From: Medicago truncatula
Taxonomy: Eukaryota; Streptophyta; Magnoliopsida; Fabales; Fabaceae
Direction of reading: 5' to 3'
Length of the DNA: 64,000 nucleotides
Assembly: GCF_003473485.1 (NCBI RefSeq)
Contig: NC_053045.1
Span: 64,543,994 to 64,607,993 of the forward strand
Each line of letters starts with the position of its first letter. Position 1 is the stretch's first letter. Positions 1 through 11,900 of this stretch are shown here, piece by piece. A program made the translations under genes and the position numbers. Under the pieces are notes generated by a model. The model was not told the DNA's origin. It searched no databases and worked only from the letters and a program-made list of their open reading frames with translations.

Positions 1-801
1 CTACCTTTAAACGGAAAGAAATTATTATAAGTTTTGTATTCATGATGACAAGCATGTCCAAAAAAGTAATCCAAATGGGAAGGGGAAAAACAAAGCCAAT
101 TTAAGTAATTTGATTCGTTAATGGAAAATGATTGGCACAATAAAGGTTGAACTGGTTTCCTAAGACAAGGCACCTAGGATTAGGAACGTATGATGATTAG
201 AATAAACAATGCAAATTATTATAATGAGGATAAAAAAAAAATCTAGTTGACCAAGAGAGAGAATTTGTTCCTTTTTCTTGTATATTTATTTGATCATTTA
301 ATTTTTCTGATGCGACAAAAGTTTTAGCTTTTCACTGGGAACATCTTTATGTAATATTCCTCTCTTTTGTCTGCTTGCCAAAAGAAAAAGAATAAGCAAG
401 TTATCAATCAATTACATTAACCTAGCTTTGAATCTTCGATGATGTTACAAAGCATATTGTTATGTGGATTTTCTAAATCCAAGGCCCTATTTGTTGTCAT
501 GTCCAGTAGTAATATGGATAATTATTAACTTTAATAAAGAACATATTTTGCTTTTTGCGCCCACATTAAGATGTGTGCATAACCAAAAGGAAATAATAGA
601 CTATAATTGAGTAAACATCCACTTTAATCCTTAAAGCTTAGTTTGAGAGTTTTGAGCAGAGGGAAGGGGAAAATTTTGAAAGATGAAAAGAGAAGAAAAA
701 AAATACTATATAAATCTACAATCTAGTGATTTTGTGGAGAATGCTTGGGATAATTAGAAATTTAATTTTTATGTATTTGTCATAACATAAAAAGATAAAT
801 C
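1..801. other. Intergenic, no gene recognised
   Basis: AT-rich sequence with short homopolymer runs. I see no reading frame with a recognisable domain, no splice-linked exon chain and no clear repeat border. It ends at the left target duplication of the LINE insertion. Confidence 0.5.
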
Positions 802-1668
802 TATGTGTTGTTTCAGAACACATCCAAGAGTTAGCACCGAGATGTATGCTTTTTGCAGATGATGTAGTCTTGGTGGGTGAGTCGAGGGAGGAAGTGAACG
901 GGAGGCTAGAGACCTGGAGGCAAGCCTTAGAAGTGTATGGATTCCGCTTGAGTAGAAGCAAGACGGAGTATATGGAATGTAACTTCAGCGGAAGGAGAAG
1001 TAGGTCTACCTTGGAGGTGAAAGTTGGAGAGCATATCATACCCCAAGTTACACGGTTTAAATATCTTGGGTCCTTCGTACAAAATGACGGAGAAATAGAA
1101 GCAGATATAAGCCATCGTATTCAAGCTGGGTGGTTGAAATTGAGAAGAGCCTCAGGTGTTTTGTGCGATAAGAAAGTACCACTTAATTTGAAAGGAAAGA
1201 TCTATCGGACAGCAGTCAGACCAGCGTTATTGTATGGTACGGAGTGTTGGGCGGTTAAGAGTCAACATGAGAATCAAACAAGTGTAGCAGAGATGAGGAT
1301 GTTGCGTTGGATGAGTGGTAAGACTAGACAAGATAAGATTAGGAATGACACCATTAGAGAGAGAGTAGGGGTAGCACCTATAATAGAAAAGTTGGTAGAA
1401 AACAGGCTTAGATGGTTTGGGCATGTAGAGAGAAGACCCGTAGATGCCGTGGTAAGAAGAGTAGATAAAATGGAGGAGAGTCAAGTTAAAAGAGGTAGAG
1501 GAAGACCTAAGAAAACTATTAGAGAAACCATTAGAAAGGATTTAGAGGTGAATGAGTTGGATCCAAATTTGGTGTATGATAGAACACTATGACGTCATTT
1601 GATCCATGTAGCCGACCTCACTTAGTGGGATAAGACTTGGTTGTTGTTGTTATATGTGTTGTTTCAGA
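802..1668 (+). mobile_element. 5'-truncated RTE-type LINE with 16 bp target duplication
   Basis: The insertion occupies about 818-1652 and is flanked by an exact 16 bp direct repeat, TATGTGTTGTTTCAGA, at 802-817 and 1653-1668. It is 5'-truncated: only the end of reverse transcriptase and the 3' tail remain. The 3' end has the short TTG-repeat tail (about 1639-1651) after the sequence AGTGGGATAAGACTTGG, which I recognise from plant RTE-like LINEs rather than the poly(A) of L1. Truncation plus a long target duplication is the hallmark of target-primed reverse transcription. The intact duplication and open frame suggest a fairly recent insertion. Confidence 0.85.
846..1592 (+). pseudogene. LINE reverse transcriptase, C-terminal fragment
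   Basis: An open frame of 248 codons encoding the C-terminal part of a non-LTR reverse transcriptase. It opens with MLFADDVVLVGES, which holds the FADD form of the catalytic motif, so the fingers and the first part of the palm are lost. Further on are LEVYGFRLSRSKTEYM, the YLGSFVQNDGEIEADI segment and the thumb-like WFGHVERRP segment typical of plant RTE-like LINEs. The nominal ATG is internal to the ancestral protein; there is no promoter or endonuclease domain, so no active product is expected. The frame has no stops, consistent with a young insertion. Confidence 0.85.
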
Positions 1669-2176
1669 GAAGAAGAACTAACGTGGGGCTGTTTGAGAGA
1701 GAGAGCGCGCATAGGATTTTTTTTCCAGTGAGCAAATGCCTATTTTTTATCTTTTAATTCGAGCCTTTAATTTTGTTTTGCCAAGTGTCAAATATCTATG
1801 TGGTGAAGAGGCATAAATGGAGTAAAGATGCACTCGTATTTCAACTACTAAACTAAGAAATTTATAGTGATAATATAAAATAATTTTCTATTTTGAAAAA
1901 TTAATTATAAATATAATATGGAGAATACTAACCTATGCTTTTAAAATACATATAATAATATTGTCTTAAAATATATGCATTCAACGTTATAAAAGTAAAA
2001 AAGAATAGTATGTGGAAGCGTAGGAATTTGAAACTATGACAGCAACAGAATGAGACGAGATGTAGGTTGTTGAACGCGCAACACATATCCTCAATGAATG
2101 AAGAGTAGCTCAAAACATATGGTCCCGAAGTGCAACGAACTATAATAATGATCAACACAGGTCCAACGGTGGTAAT

Positions 2177-2551
2177 TTGGTGAAATGGACGAAACTGGCT
2201 ACTGAAAGATATAAGCGGAACATAGATGTCTCGTTTTCTTCGTCATCTAATATGGTAGGTATTGTTGTATGTTTAAGAGATGTTGTAGGTGAGTTCGTTA
2301 TTGCTAAAACTGATTGCTTTTTTCCTCTATGTGATGTTGATGTGGGAGAGGATGTTGGTTTACATATGACATTGGAATGGATAGCCAGCCTTCAATTTGA
2401 TAATGTTGACTTTGCTCTAGATATAAAAGATAATAGTAAATTTGGTTGTATTATATCTGCCTCTAAACAATTTTTTGATAATAGTTTTCAGAACTCTCAT
2501 GTCGAGTTACACAGGAAGCAAGCTAATAGAATCGTTCATGAGTTAACTTAG
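2177..2551 (+). pseudogene. RNase H-like (RVT_3 type) retroelement remnant
   Basis: A 124-codon frame resembling the RNase H-like domain found at the end of plant LINE and 'reverse transcriptase-like' proteins. It has a leading WTKLATERYKRNID strand with the first acidic residue, then GIVVCLRDVVGEFV, then LEWIASLQFDNVDFALD with the next acidic residues, and a final QANRIVHELT segment. Compared with the usual domain the stretch after FALDIKDNSK is shortened. Similarity continues past the TAG at 2549 (residues like ASYNTIS then DLPSCI), so the stop is probably a nonsense change. No polymerase domain is nearby. I class it as a decayed transposon fragment. Confidence 0.6.
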
Positions 2552-3965
2552 GTAGCCTCATATAATACTATCTCCCACACTTACACTGATCTACCATCAT
2601 GTATTTAATACATTTTATCTAATGAAATGGAATGAATTGCTTCCTTAAAATAAAGTCAAAAAAATATTTATATTAATGCAGATTTTTTTAAATCCTTAAG
2701 ACACATGTTAATAAGACCATGAACAAACTATTGTTTCCTCTTTGCTTGTGGTGTTATGTCAAGAAACAGTTCCCTCAACATGCCAATGATGTTCATTTGG
2801 AATACAAACAGCAATTCAATTGCATTCAGATTCATCACATGTGACAGAGAAATAGACAGATAGAGACAAGGATGTTTTCATCTCAGTTTCAATGTTACAA
2901 TTAAGCACGATACAACATAATCATTCTACTAAATCATAGTAACGATTAACAAATTTATGTGACATATTACTACTTTTTTGGATAAAGATGATAGCGGTGA
3001 CTGGCCTTGTGCGCAGTTTTTCTTTGCTTCTACTCATAACATAACTACACTTTCAAAAACATTAACTAATGATCTGTGACTGTGTGTTGTGTTAATTGTG
3101 AAAATGTATTAAGGGAATTTGTGTGTGTAAGTGCCAGGCATCTTTTGTCCTCACCACTATCTGACACACACACACTGCTCCTCTCTTTCTATATGGCGTA
3201 AACTCGATGGCTGATAGTGCAAGCAAAGCAAACCAAAGCAACTTACTTTTTTTTTTTCTTTCTTTTGAGTCTCTAATCTCTCTCTCTCTCTCTCTCTTAC
3301 CTTTATTGTGTCTTCCTCTTTGTCTGTTAAAATCTGCTTTTTCTCCTTTTTTTATTTATTTTTATTTTTTATGTCCCAACACCTCACCTCTATAAGCTTA
3401 AGTTCTTTGTTTAGTGCTTCCACTCACTCACTACCAAAAACTCATCTCTTCTCTTTCTTTATTGACTAGCTAGTTACTCTAATGTTATTATCCTGTCATA
3501 ACATAATATAATAATAAGCATGGAAACTTGTATTTGATGTATCTTCACTTCACTTCTTCTCCAATTCATCAATTCTTCTGCATGTGGCTGACTACTTCAT
3601 TCTCAATTAATTAGCTAAACCAACTGTTGTTTTGTCCTCTCCTCTCCTCCCTTTTACTCTCACACTCACACACACTTTGTCTCACCTTTTGAGGAGAGAT
3701 ATAACACCCAGGGTGGGAAAGTGTCTTGTATGCTTATAAAGTTGTCTTCTCATCATTACCATATGTTTCTGCAGTGGATGCCCTACTAATTAATTACTTG
3801 CTTGCAATTCTTGATCCCTTTCATTTCATCTCAACTGTGCACCAATTCAAAACCACCCTCCTTTCCCAACTGGTGTACGTATGTTAATTAAATGTTCCAA
3901 TGAAGAAATAATATTATAATTTTGGCACTTTGTGTGTTGTTTTTGGTCTCCAAATTAAGGTAGGA
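2552..3965. other. Upstream region of the ZHD gene, with (CT)n tract
   Basis: No coding sequence seen. A pyrimidine-rich zone with a (CT)n microsatellite (3277-3297) and many TCTC blocks from 3180 to 3480 resembles a plant core promoter and 5' leader. The sequence just before the ATG (polypyrimidine then CCAAATTAAG at about 3950-3960) could be a 5' UTR intron acceptor; transcripts would be needed to confirm it. Confidence 0.4.
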
Positions 3966-5063
3966 ATGGAACTTTCCAGCAGCCAAGATGGAGAAATCCC
4001 AATAAACCACAATAATAATAATAATAATAATAATAATAATTATGGTACTAATGGACATGGTCATCACATGATTCACCATCATCATGTTCATGAACACCCT
4101 CCTCATCCTCTTCCACTACACCACAACCACAGTAATATCATTATATCATCATCTTCTTCAGCCGCAGTAGTGGCAGTAGTACCCCAAAACCCTTCAGTTA
4201 ATGGCACAACCACCCCTATGCAAGCAGCAGCTGTTAGTACTGGTGTGGAATTAGATCATGATCATTCCTCCTACAAGAAATCGTCATCAGTTGTTGTGAG
4301 GTACAGAGAATGCCTAAAGAACCATGCAGCTGCAATGGGAGGGAATGCTACAGATGGCTGTGGTGAGTTCATGCCCAGTGGTGAACAAGGAACCATTGAA
4401 GCACTCAACTGCTCTGCCTGCCATTGTCACAGAAACTTCCACAGAAAAGAAGTCCAAGGTGAGACTGAGGATCAGGAGAACTACCACCATCACTCAGCCT
4501 TCAACTTCAACTTCAACAGACAGCAGCACCACCACAGCATGAGGAAATTCATGTTACCTCTTCCTGATCAGGCTCTTGGTCTTGGCTACCACCACCACCA
4601 CTCTACTCCTAATACAGCATCAGCAGCAGCAACAGGTAACAACAACAACATTCTTCCTTCTAGAGCTGTAGCGCCACCTCATGGACATGGCCACATCATC
4701 ATGCCATTCAACTACAACATACCTTCTGAATCTGATGAACAAGAAGAGGCAGCAGGTAGACTACATATGCATCATCATCATCATCAACAGCAGCAGCAGC
4801 AGGAGGTAGTGATGAAGAAAAGGTTCAGGACAAAATTCACACAGGAACAGAAGGAGAAAATGTTGAACTTTGCTGAGAAAGTTGGATGGAAATTTCAAAA
4901 GCAAGAGGAATCTGTGGTGCAACAGTTCTGCCAAGAGATTGGTGTGAAAAGAAGAGTGCTAAAAGTTTGGATGCATAACAATAAACACAATCTCGCCAAA
5001 AAACAACTTCAACATGAACATACTACTGCTAGTGCTAATGCTAATCATCTCCCAACTCCATAA
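3966..5063 (+). CDS. Zinc-finger homeodomain (ZHD) transcription factor
   Basis: An intronless frame of 365 codons for a plant-specific ZF-HD transcription factor, a nuclear DNA-binding protein that forms homo- and heterodimers. The start at 3966 ([12 protein letters not shown]) is preferred over the in-frame ATG at 3930 because ZHD proteins commonly open with a similar M-x-L-S-S...GEIP segment. The ZF-HD dimerisation domain lies at about residues 109-163: [16 protein letters not shown], then [10 protein letters not shown] and [14 protein letters not shown], keeping the Cys/His ligands. The homeodomain is at about 284-345, from [16 protein letters not shown] to [16 protein letters not shown], with the WMHNNK recognition helix of this family. 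Linkers are rich in His, Asn and Gln, including a ten-Asn run from (AAT)10. Sequence and neighbours (CAND1, SPF30) fit the AtHB21/ZHD3 group; the exact orthologue is unproven. Confidence 0.95.
   Translation: MELSSSQDGEIPINHNNNNNNNNNNYGTNGHGHHMIHHHHVHEHPPHPLPLHHNHSNIIISSSSSAAVVAVVPQNPSVNGTTTPMQAAAVSTGVELDHDHSSYKKSSSVVVRYRECLKNHAAAMGGNATDGCGEFMPSGEQGTIEALNCSACHCHRNFHRKEVQGETEDQENYHHHSAFNFNFNRQQHHHSMRKFMLPLPDQALGLGYHHHHSTPNTASAAATGNNNNILPSRAVAPPHGHGHIIMPFNYNIPSESDEQEEAAGRLHMHHHHHQQQQQQEVVMKKRFRTKFTQEQKEKMLNFAEKVGWKFQKQEESVVQQFCQEIGVKRRVLKVWMHNNKHNLAKKQLQHEHTTASANANHLPTP
4011..4040 (+). repeat. (AAT)10 microsatellite coding for poly-Asn
   Basis: Ten uninterrupted AAT triplets inside the ZHD gene encode ten consecutive asparagines near the N-terminus. 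A perfect trinucleotide run like this is expected to vary in length between accessions. Confidence 0.9.
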
Positions 5064-5470
5064 AACTTCTTAATTAATTTAAGTCTTTCTCTTGCATTTA
5101 TAAATCCATCCGTCTGTACTTGTTGTGGTAATTTAATTAGTTTAGGAATATTGCATTTGCATATTAATTAATTACGTACTTGTTTTGAGTTGAGTCATGT
5201 TTCTCTCCTCTCCTCAGGGATTAACAATTCATCATGCATGGACTCTGAGGCCGATTTGTTCGTATTACTATTACTATTACTATTACTGTTACTATTACTA
5301 TTACTATTAGAATACTATTACATTACATAAAACCCTTTTCTCTTTTCTCTCTCTCCTTCACTTTGTTAATTAATTTATGCTAGCCGTATCATCATATACA
5401 ACTAATTAGAGCTTAATTCAACCATGTTTTTTAATCCTTCTTAATTACTTATATTGACATTAATATCAAG

Positions 5471-5648
5471 AGAAATGATATTTGTACAACCACTTCCTCA
5501 CAACTTTTTTACAACTTTCTCTCTCATACTCACATTATTCTCTTATTCTCTTTCTTCCTTTTTTCTCTCTTCATTGTTTTTGACCAATGAAAAAAAAGAG
5601 AAAAAAGAAGTTGTGTCATATGGTTGTTCAAATAACAATGCTATAATA
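5471..5648. repeat. Possible MITE with imperfect terminal inverted repeats
   Basis: The left end AATGATATTTGTACAAC is partly mirrored on the right by GTTGTTCAAATAACAAT, and the interior is TC-rich then AAAGAG-rich, so it could fold on itself. A related sequence begins at about 25210 (ATGATATTTGTACAACTTT, then AGTTGTTCAAATA). Two copies in one window suggest a dispersed family. No target duplication was resolved. Confidence 0.4.
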
Positions 5649-7986
5649 CCAAAGGCATAATGTAGTCTAATTTAAATAACAATCATGATGTTTCAACACC
5701 TTAAATTCTCATACATGTCCTACCTTTGTTAAATTATTACGGGTGGCGAAATCCCATTGGGTGAATTTAAGCCATTAAAATACACATTAAAGATGAGTAT
5801 ATCTTTCAATCCGAATTTATTTATGGTTTACTATGTTGTGTGATTCATGAAAAAATCATATAATATACATGATTTTTTGAAATTTTAAGATATACTAAGA
5901 GGCAAGAGAATGCAAATCAGTGTTGGATTTTGTCCTTATTCTTGTATTTCCATAAAATTTATGTGATTTATTATTTTGGTGTCTAATCAGTCAGCTGAAG
6001 AAAACAATAGTGCTCACCAAAAATTCGTTCCGAACATTTTCCTCCTCAACAGCTTATATACTTTTAGTCTTTCCATTAACATACGTAAAACAAGCATATC
6101 AATTGCTCATAGAATACTTCATATCAAGTGACTGTTTCACACATATTACTATACAATTTTGATTTTTAATATTTTAAATTATCTATTCTCAAAAACTATT
6201 AAAAAAGTTGATATCTTAAAAATATTTATTGAGACAAATCCAACATTTTATGTTATTCATACTTACATGTTATAGTAAAAAAAAAAAAAAAATCAAAATA
6301 TGTTATGTGAATAATGTATATAGTTAAACTAATCAATTAATATGAAATTTGAGCTGAGTATATATCTTTTTCTTTTCAAATTCATAGAACACATTTTTGC
6401 ATCCAAGAAAAAAGAATAAGGGATCCCTTTCAAAAAGTACCTCATTATTTTTTAAAAGACAATTTTAATATTCAATTTATTAATGTACTTCTACAAGTAT
6501 TTTTAATTTAATATCAATAATACTTTTCATAAAGAAGTATACAAGAAATTTTAAACTAGAGAATTAAGAAATAAAAATTAATTCATATATAAAGTATCAA
6601 AAAAGTGTATTATTTGTCTCCTTTACTGTTCTATTGTTTGGGGGAGAGAAATATATAAATAACTGCATAAATAAATACATAGAAAAACTAACCAGACAAA
6701 TTCACGAGCAAAAAAAATACAATCAATCTTCTAGAAGACTTGGTCCCGTTGTGAGGAGTTTGGGTATTATAAATAGAGAAATGCAAAAGATCAGTGTGTT
6801 AGAGTATTGGATAATAGACTCAAATGGTAATATTATATTGAAAAATGATAAAAATGGTAATTTTAACATTTTAAAAAAAGTTAAAAAATTGTTGATTTCA
6901 ACACAAACTTATTATTCTTAATGAGTGTCCTTAACACTTGTTAACATGATCATATAATTAAAATGGAATGTTCAAACCTTGTTGTTGAACACATTTTTAT
7001 ATTGTGTCTCATATTATAAGTACGTTGTTTCAAGCTTTTTTTTTTTCAAGGAAAAGTTGTTTCAAGCTATACCCACAAAGTAGCACCTGCCTTAGACTTC
7101 CATCAATAAATTTGAAAATATTTATCTGGTACACTGTATATATATGTCTCATATTATGAGTTGTTTAAGCAAAAATTGAAAGCAATTATAATTGTAGTAG
7201 TATTAATTGAAAGAAACAAGTAAAAAATGAAGTGAAATCCATCCAGCATGTCAATTAACAAACACCAATTGGTGGGTGACAATCTCAAAAGTTAAGTTAA
7301 AATATAATAAATGCAGTCAATCATGTTGGAGCTACCATGTGTCAGCTCAGCTCCTCTTTCTTTTCCTTTCCAGGAGAGTGGAAAGTGAAAATTTTATTTT
7401 CCCGTTTCTATTTCCACTGCCGCTTATAATTTGAAAGTAAAGTACAAGTTCAGAGTCACTTTTTTTTTTTTTTTTTTTGTTACAGCGTTCAGAGTTACTT
7501 TCAAAATACTAGTACGTAGTTTTTTTTTTCCTCTTAAAAATAATTGTTTTTTAAATTTTAGCTAGTCACAACTACTAGTATTGATAAAATAAATAAAAAC
7601 ACTAGTTTCCCTCAAAAAAAAAAAAAAAAAAACACTTGCCTACCCACGACACATTTAAAAACATGATCGATCTTCTGAGCCTTTTTGTTTTGCTTATAGT
7701 AACTTCTGAGCCATATTTAAGATTGGGCAATTACTGACAATGAAATGACATTTTAAATGACAAATTTTCGAAAGTCTATAAATGTAGTATGACAGACGTA
7801 TTGTATCAAATTTAAGAATGAAATAGACTCAACACACACAGACTGAATGGAAACAATTTATTTATTGATGAGTAATAAATGTGTACAAAAAGTATTAACA
7901 AATAGACTAACATTGTTAACATTTTAGAACACATGCACATGAATTATTTGAAATTTATTGTTTGAGATTATCAAAATATATTGAGT

Positions 7987-8128
7987 TGTTTAGTTCAATT
8001 ATTTAAAGAGGAGATGTGAAGAGAGGGGAACAAAACTTTGAGGGATTTTGAATGGGAAACAAATATTTGTTTCATACTTAGACTCAAAAATCATTTTATA
8101 TTCCCCTCCCATCATTGAACCAAACACA
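7987..8128. repeat. Possible short inverted-repeat element
   Basis: The left end TGTTTAGTTCAATTATTT resembles the reverse complement of the right end, TGTTTGGTTCAATGATGG. This looks like a Tourist-like or related MITE of about 140 bp. The target duplication is not clear. Confidence 0.3.
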
Positions 8129-8937
8129 TGATTTAAAAACATTCCGCCTCCAATTTGTTGAACATCCGAGACTAGCGTTTCATCACCCAGTGACAAATTT
8201 TTCATGTTAATCTCCATGTTGGTGCACCCCAATAAAAGCACTTAAAAAACACCCCACTGTACTTTGTGAGACAAAAATAACTTACTGATAAGATAATAAA
8301 AATATTCTATCAGACAATAGTAATACCTCAGGAGGGTATGATGCATGCTAACTGTATAATATAGCAAAAGCATTGGAATGTGTTTGTTTTTATGTTACAA
8401 GTTTATACGAACAAATTTAAGAACTCAACTTTAAAATCCATAGAGATTATTAAGAAGATCAAAAGATATTACTACACTGATGCATGGATTATACCATTAG
8501 AATGCATCATATATATTACACTGATCTTTAATAATTTATATATGAACAAATTTACGAACTCAACTTTAAAATCATGCAAGATATAAACTATAAAACTTAA
8601 ACGGAGTGATCACCACTGCAAAAAGAACTAAGAAAAAAGAAAGAACACAGAAACAACAGAGCAACACAACTTTTTTGGGGGGAGGAGGGGGCTTAAAGCA
8701 CATTGGTATGTATGCGGTAATGTGCCATGCTAATAACTCAATCATATAACTAATCCTGTTTACAATTATGTATGCATGCATCTAGACGAAAGTTCATTTG
8801 GCTTTTGTGAGCTTCAAAGATAGCATGATCAACTTGAGGATAACGACTCCTCTTTAGGAATTTGCCTGATTCATTTTTTATCCAGAGGAAGTTTGGCACT
8901 CAAAATCCAACAGCAGCCAACTGAGGATATGTTACTA

Positions 8938-11900
8938 TCATCTATTATCGACCTGACACAGCCTAGCTCGCCCAGGATTTAGAAGTGATTCTGACATTGT
9001 CCAACCCTGCAAGTAAATGGATTTATTGTTTATATGCACTAGGCATTTGGAATGATTAAATAGATATATAATTAATCCCCGATGCAAGCCCTTGAATGTT
9101 CATTAACTTAGGGCCTGCTTAGTTTAAGGGAGGGGGGATTTAGTGGAGGGAAAGTGCAAAGTTACATTTTTTACTACAATTGTCTAAGTTAATATTCAAG
9201 GGTCTACAGCACCACCCTTCCTAAGGCCCCGATTCTCTAAAAAATTGCCTAGATAGTTTCACTCTCTTCTCTTCTACTATTTATAACCTATTCTCTTTTC
9301 CTAAATCTCTCTATTTTGCCCTACTTCCCAAGTGGTCCTACATGCTAGATCCACTAATTCCATTATAGAACTATTCTCTCCACCTAAACACTATGTTTAA
9401 TGATATCTAGTAATACTCTGTTCGAAAATACTCTCCTAAGTCCTAACTACTATACTGAATATATTTAATCATTTTACCAATAGGCCCATCCTTATTTCTC
9501 CTTTATATGCATATTCCTAACTGGGGTTCTTTACTAACAAAATACAATGCCATCCAAGAGTCCGAAAATTTAAGACATCATTCCAAAAATTACATTTCAA
9601 AAACAACTTATTCCAAGGCAGGTCCACAAATACCATATTGTGGACATGTAATATGATGCAGCACAAACAAGTTAGGCTTTCTCCATTACCTGTTCATGGG
9701 CTTTAGTCTTGAAAAGCCAGTATGCATTTGTGACAACTTTGCAAGAATCAGCAATACAAGCCTCAAGATCAGCAACTGTGAGCATCATATTTGAATTAAG
9801 ATCCTCCCTTTGCTTCCAAGATGAGACCTTACTTTCATTCAATGACTTTATAAAACTCGAAAGCACATGAGCCTGGAAAATAAGGTTATTTATATTAAGT
9901 ACTTTTCATAATAAGAACTCCCCAACTGTACTATAAAGTTGTAAGACAGCCATATATCTCACATGAAATGCTGCTTTTAGAATGTCATCTGACTTTGCCT
10001 GATCTTTGAGCACAGCATGGACCTTAGATTTTGAAGGATTATATGTCACGATATACCTCTCCTTCTGCAATCAATTTAAAAGAACTCAAGAATGTATCAT
10101 GCAGAAACGTCAATCAAAGTGATAAATATAGTTAAGAATTATTTTGCACTGAGTAAAGGACATACATCAAACAGGGGCTCTATTGCAACATATGCACTAG
10201 GGTCTTGGAATGCATCCTTGATTCTTGATCCTACAGTCAATTAAAAAGAAAAAATCAGTTTTAATTATTCAGACAAAATGGCTCGAGTTGACAAGTCAAA
10301 TTATTTCAGTCCATTGTAATACCAAGGACAACAGGCCTATCTTTCCATGGAAAACTGAATATGTCCTCATTCAAATTACCCTCCCGCAAAGTGGGAACTT
10401 TTCCTGAAATGAATTAGTTCTGTTAAAATATAAATGAAGAATATGGTGGGATAGTATATCAGAGAACCCTAGTGCTTGTAGACATTAAAATGACTATGTA
10501 AATGAGAACGGATTGCTCAACAAGGACGGCACAAATTGACTATTTGATCATGTCAAGAAGATATGCAACCAATATGTTACTCTTTTGGGATGCTAGTGCA
10601 ACTACAGCAGTGTTACGATACCTGTCTTGAGGAATAACTCTACCGCCACACTGAATCTTGCGGAGTTAAGTGTGTGCAAAACCACGGATTTTACCTATTA
10701 ATACAATAAGCATTATTGTCAAAAACACCAGATTGGATGTATAGCTACATATGCATCGTCGGATCCAGATTCTCTAACTTTGGGGCGCCAAAGTCACCCT
10801 ACCTTTCAACCCATATGGACCATCATATCGATTTAATGCTTAAGGATCATGCCATGTGTCTTAGCTTTTCTAAAAAAAAATTGAAATTAAGTTGAAAAAA
10901 AGAAGAAAAGAAAACATGACACGGAACAACTCCACCTCCCTCTGCCATTCTCGACCAAGTAAGCAACCTGCCATCAGAGAGTCGTTGCCAACTCCGACCA
11001 CCGCAACCACGCCGATTTTACCTCCCTGTTCCTCCATCAGCCGTTGTCAACCCCGATCATCACAACCACGCTGCTGTTCCCTCCCTATGCCTCCACCGTC
11101 TTCGACTCAAATGTGATCTATTTTAACAAACCATAAAGGGGATCTGACATAGAGAGAATGGGTATAGCAGCATAGCAACTGTGTTTAAGTTCGTTTTTTT
11201 CAACATCAGCTATTTGACATCTAATTCATAGAAGCATGAGTATGTAAGCTCAATTCTAGATCTCACCGTTTCAATTTCTCACAGCCCTAAATATTATACA
11301 GCCAAAACGGAGGCAATAGTCAAGCAAGACGGCGGCGGTCAAAGTTAGTTATGGTGATTTGGTTGGCAGACTTGGTGACAGTGGCGTAGCAGACGAGATG
11401 AAAATGCAGTGCATTCTTGTAGCTTTTGTTGTTTCAGTATTTTAGAAAAAATTTAATAACAGCACATGGCATCCTGTGAAACACATGGTTGATCCAATAG
11501 CTCATAAAGATTGAAAGGCAGGGTGCCTTTGGCGCCTCAAAGTTAGACAATTCGGATCCATGCATCATCATTAGAAATACAAAACCAAACCTCTTTATAG
11601 GAGCTAAGGATATATCCACATGAAAGGAGGGAAAAAGTAGTGACAAGAGACGGATTCCTTTTGGCAATCATTATGCTCAAACCAGTACCTAACTGCAAAT
11701 TGCAAAAGAGATTCCGTGATCGATTTCATAAAAAAAGGCAAAATCAAAATTCAAGGTTACCGGTGCAAAATCCCTTTATACAAGATTCTAAAAGTATTAA
11801 GAAAAAAAAAACTTTGGAGATAATAAGTTAGTGACACAAAAAGCAGTAGCAAATAGAAAACACAAACTTAGATATCAAAATGTATTAACGGCATACTATG

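Larger units (their letters stand above)
5064..8937. other. Intergenic region between ZHD and RUS6 genes
   Basis: AT-rich spacer. It holds a compound (TTACTA)n microsatellite at about 5264-5309, possible small inverted-repeat elements at about 5471-5648 and 7987-8128, and several poly(A)/poly(T) tracts. A 95-codon open frame at 6634-6921 is AT-rich and matches no family I recognise; I do not call it a gene. Confidence 0.4.

Noticed and set aside
6634-6921. 95-codon open frame in AT-rich DNA
   Set aside because: It has no motif I recognise, is very rich in Lys, Asn and Ile as expected from composition, and has no splice-linked partner. I could not support a gene.
9113-9420. Possible Tourist-like MITE in the last RUS6 intron (TTAGGGCCTGCTTAGTTTAAGG)
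   Set aside because: The left end looks right but I found no matching right end or TTA duplication.
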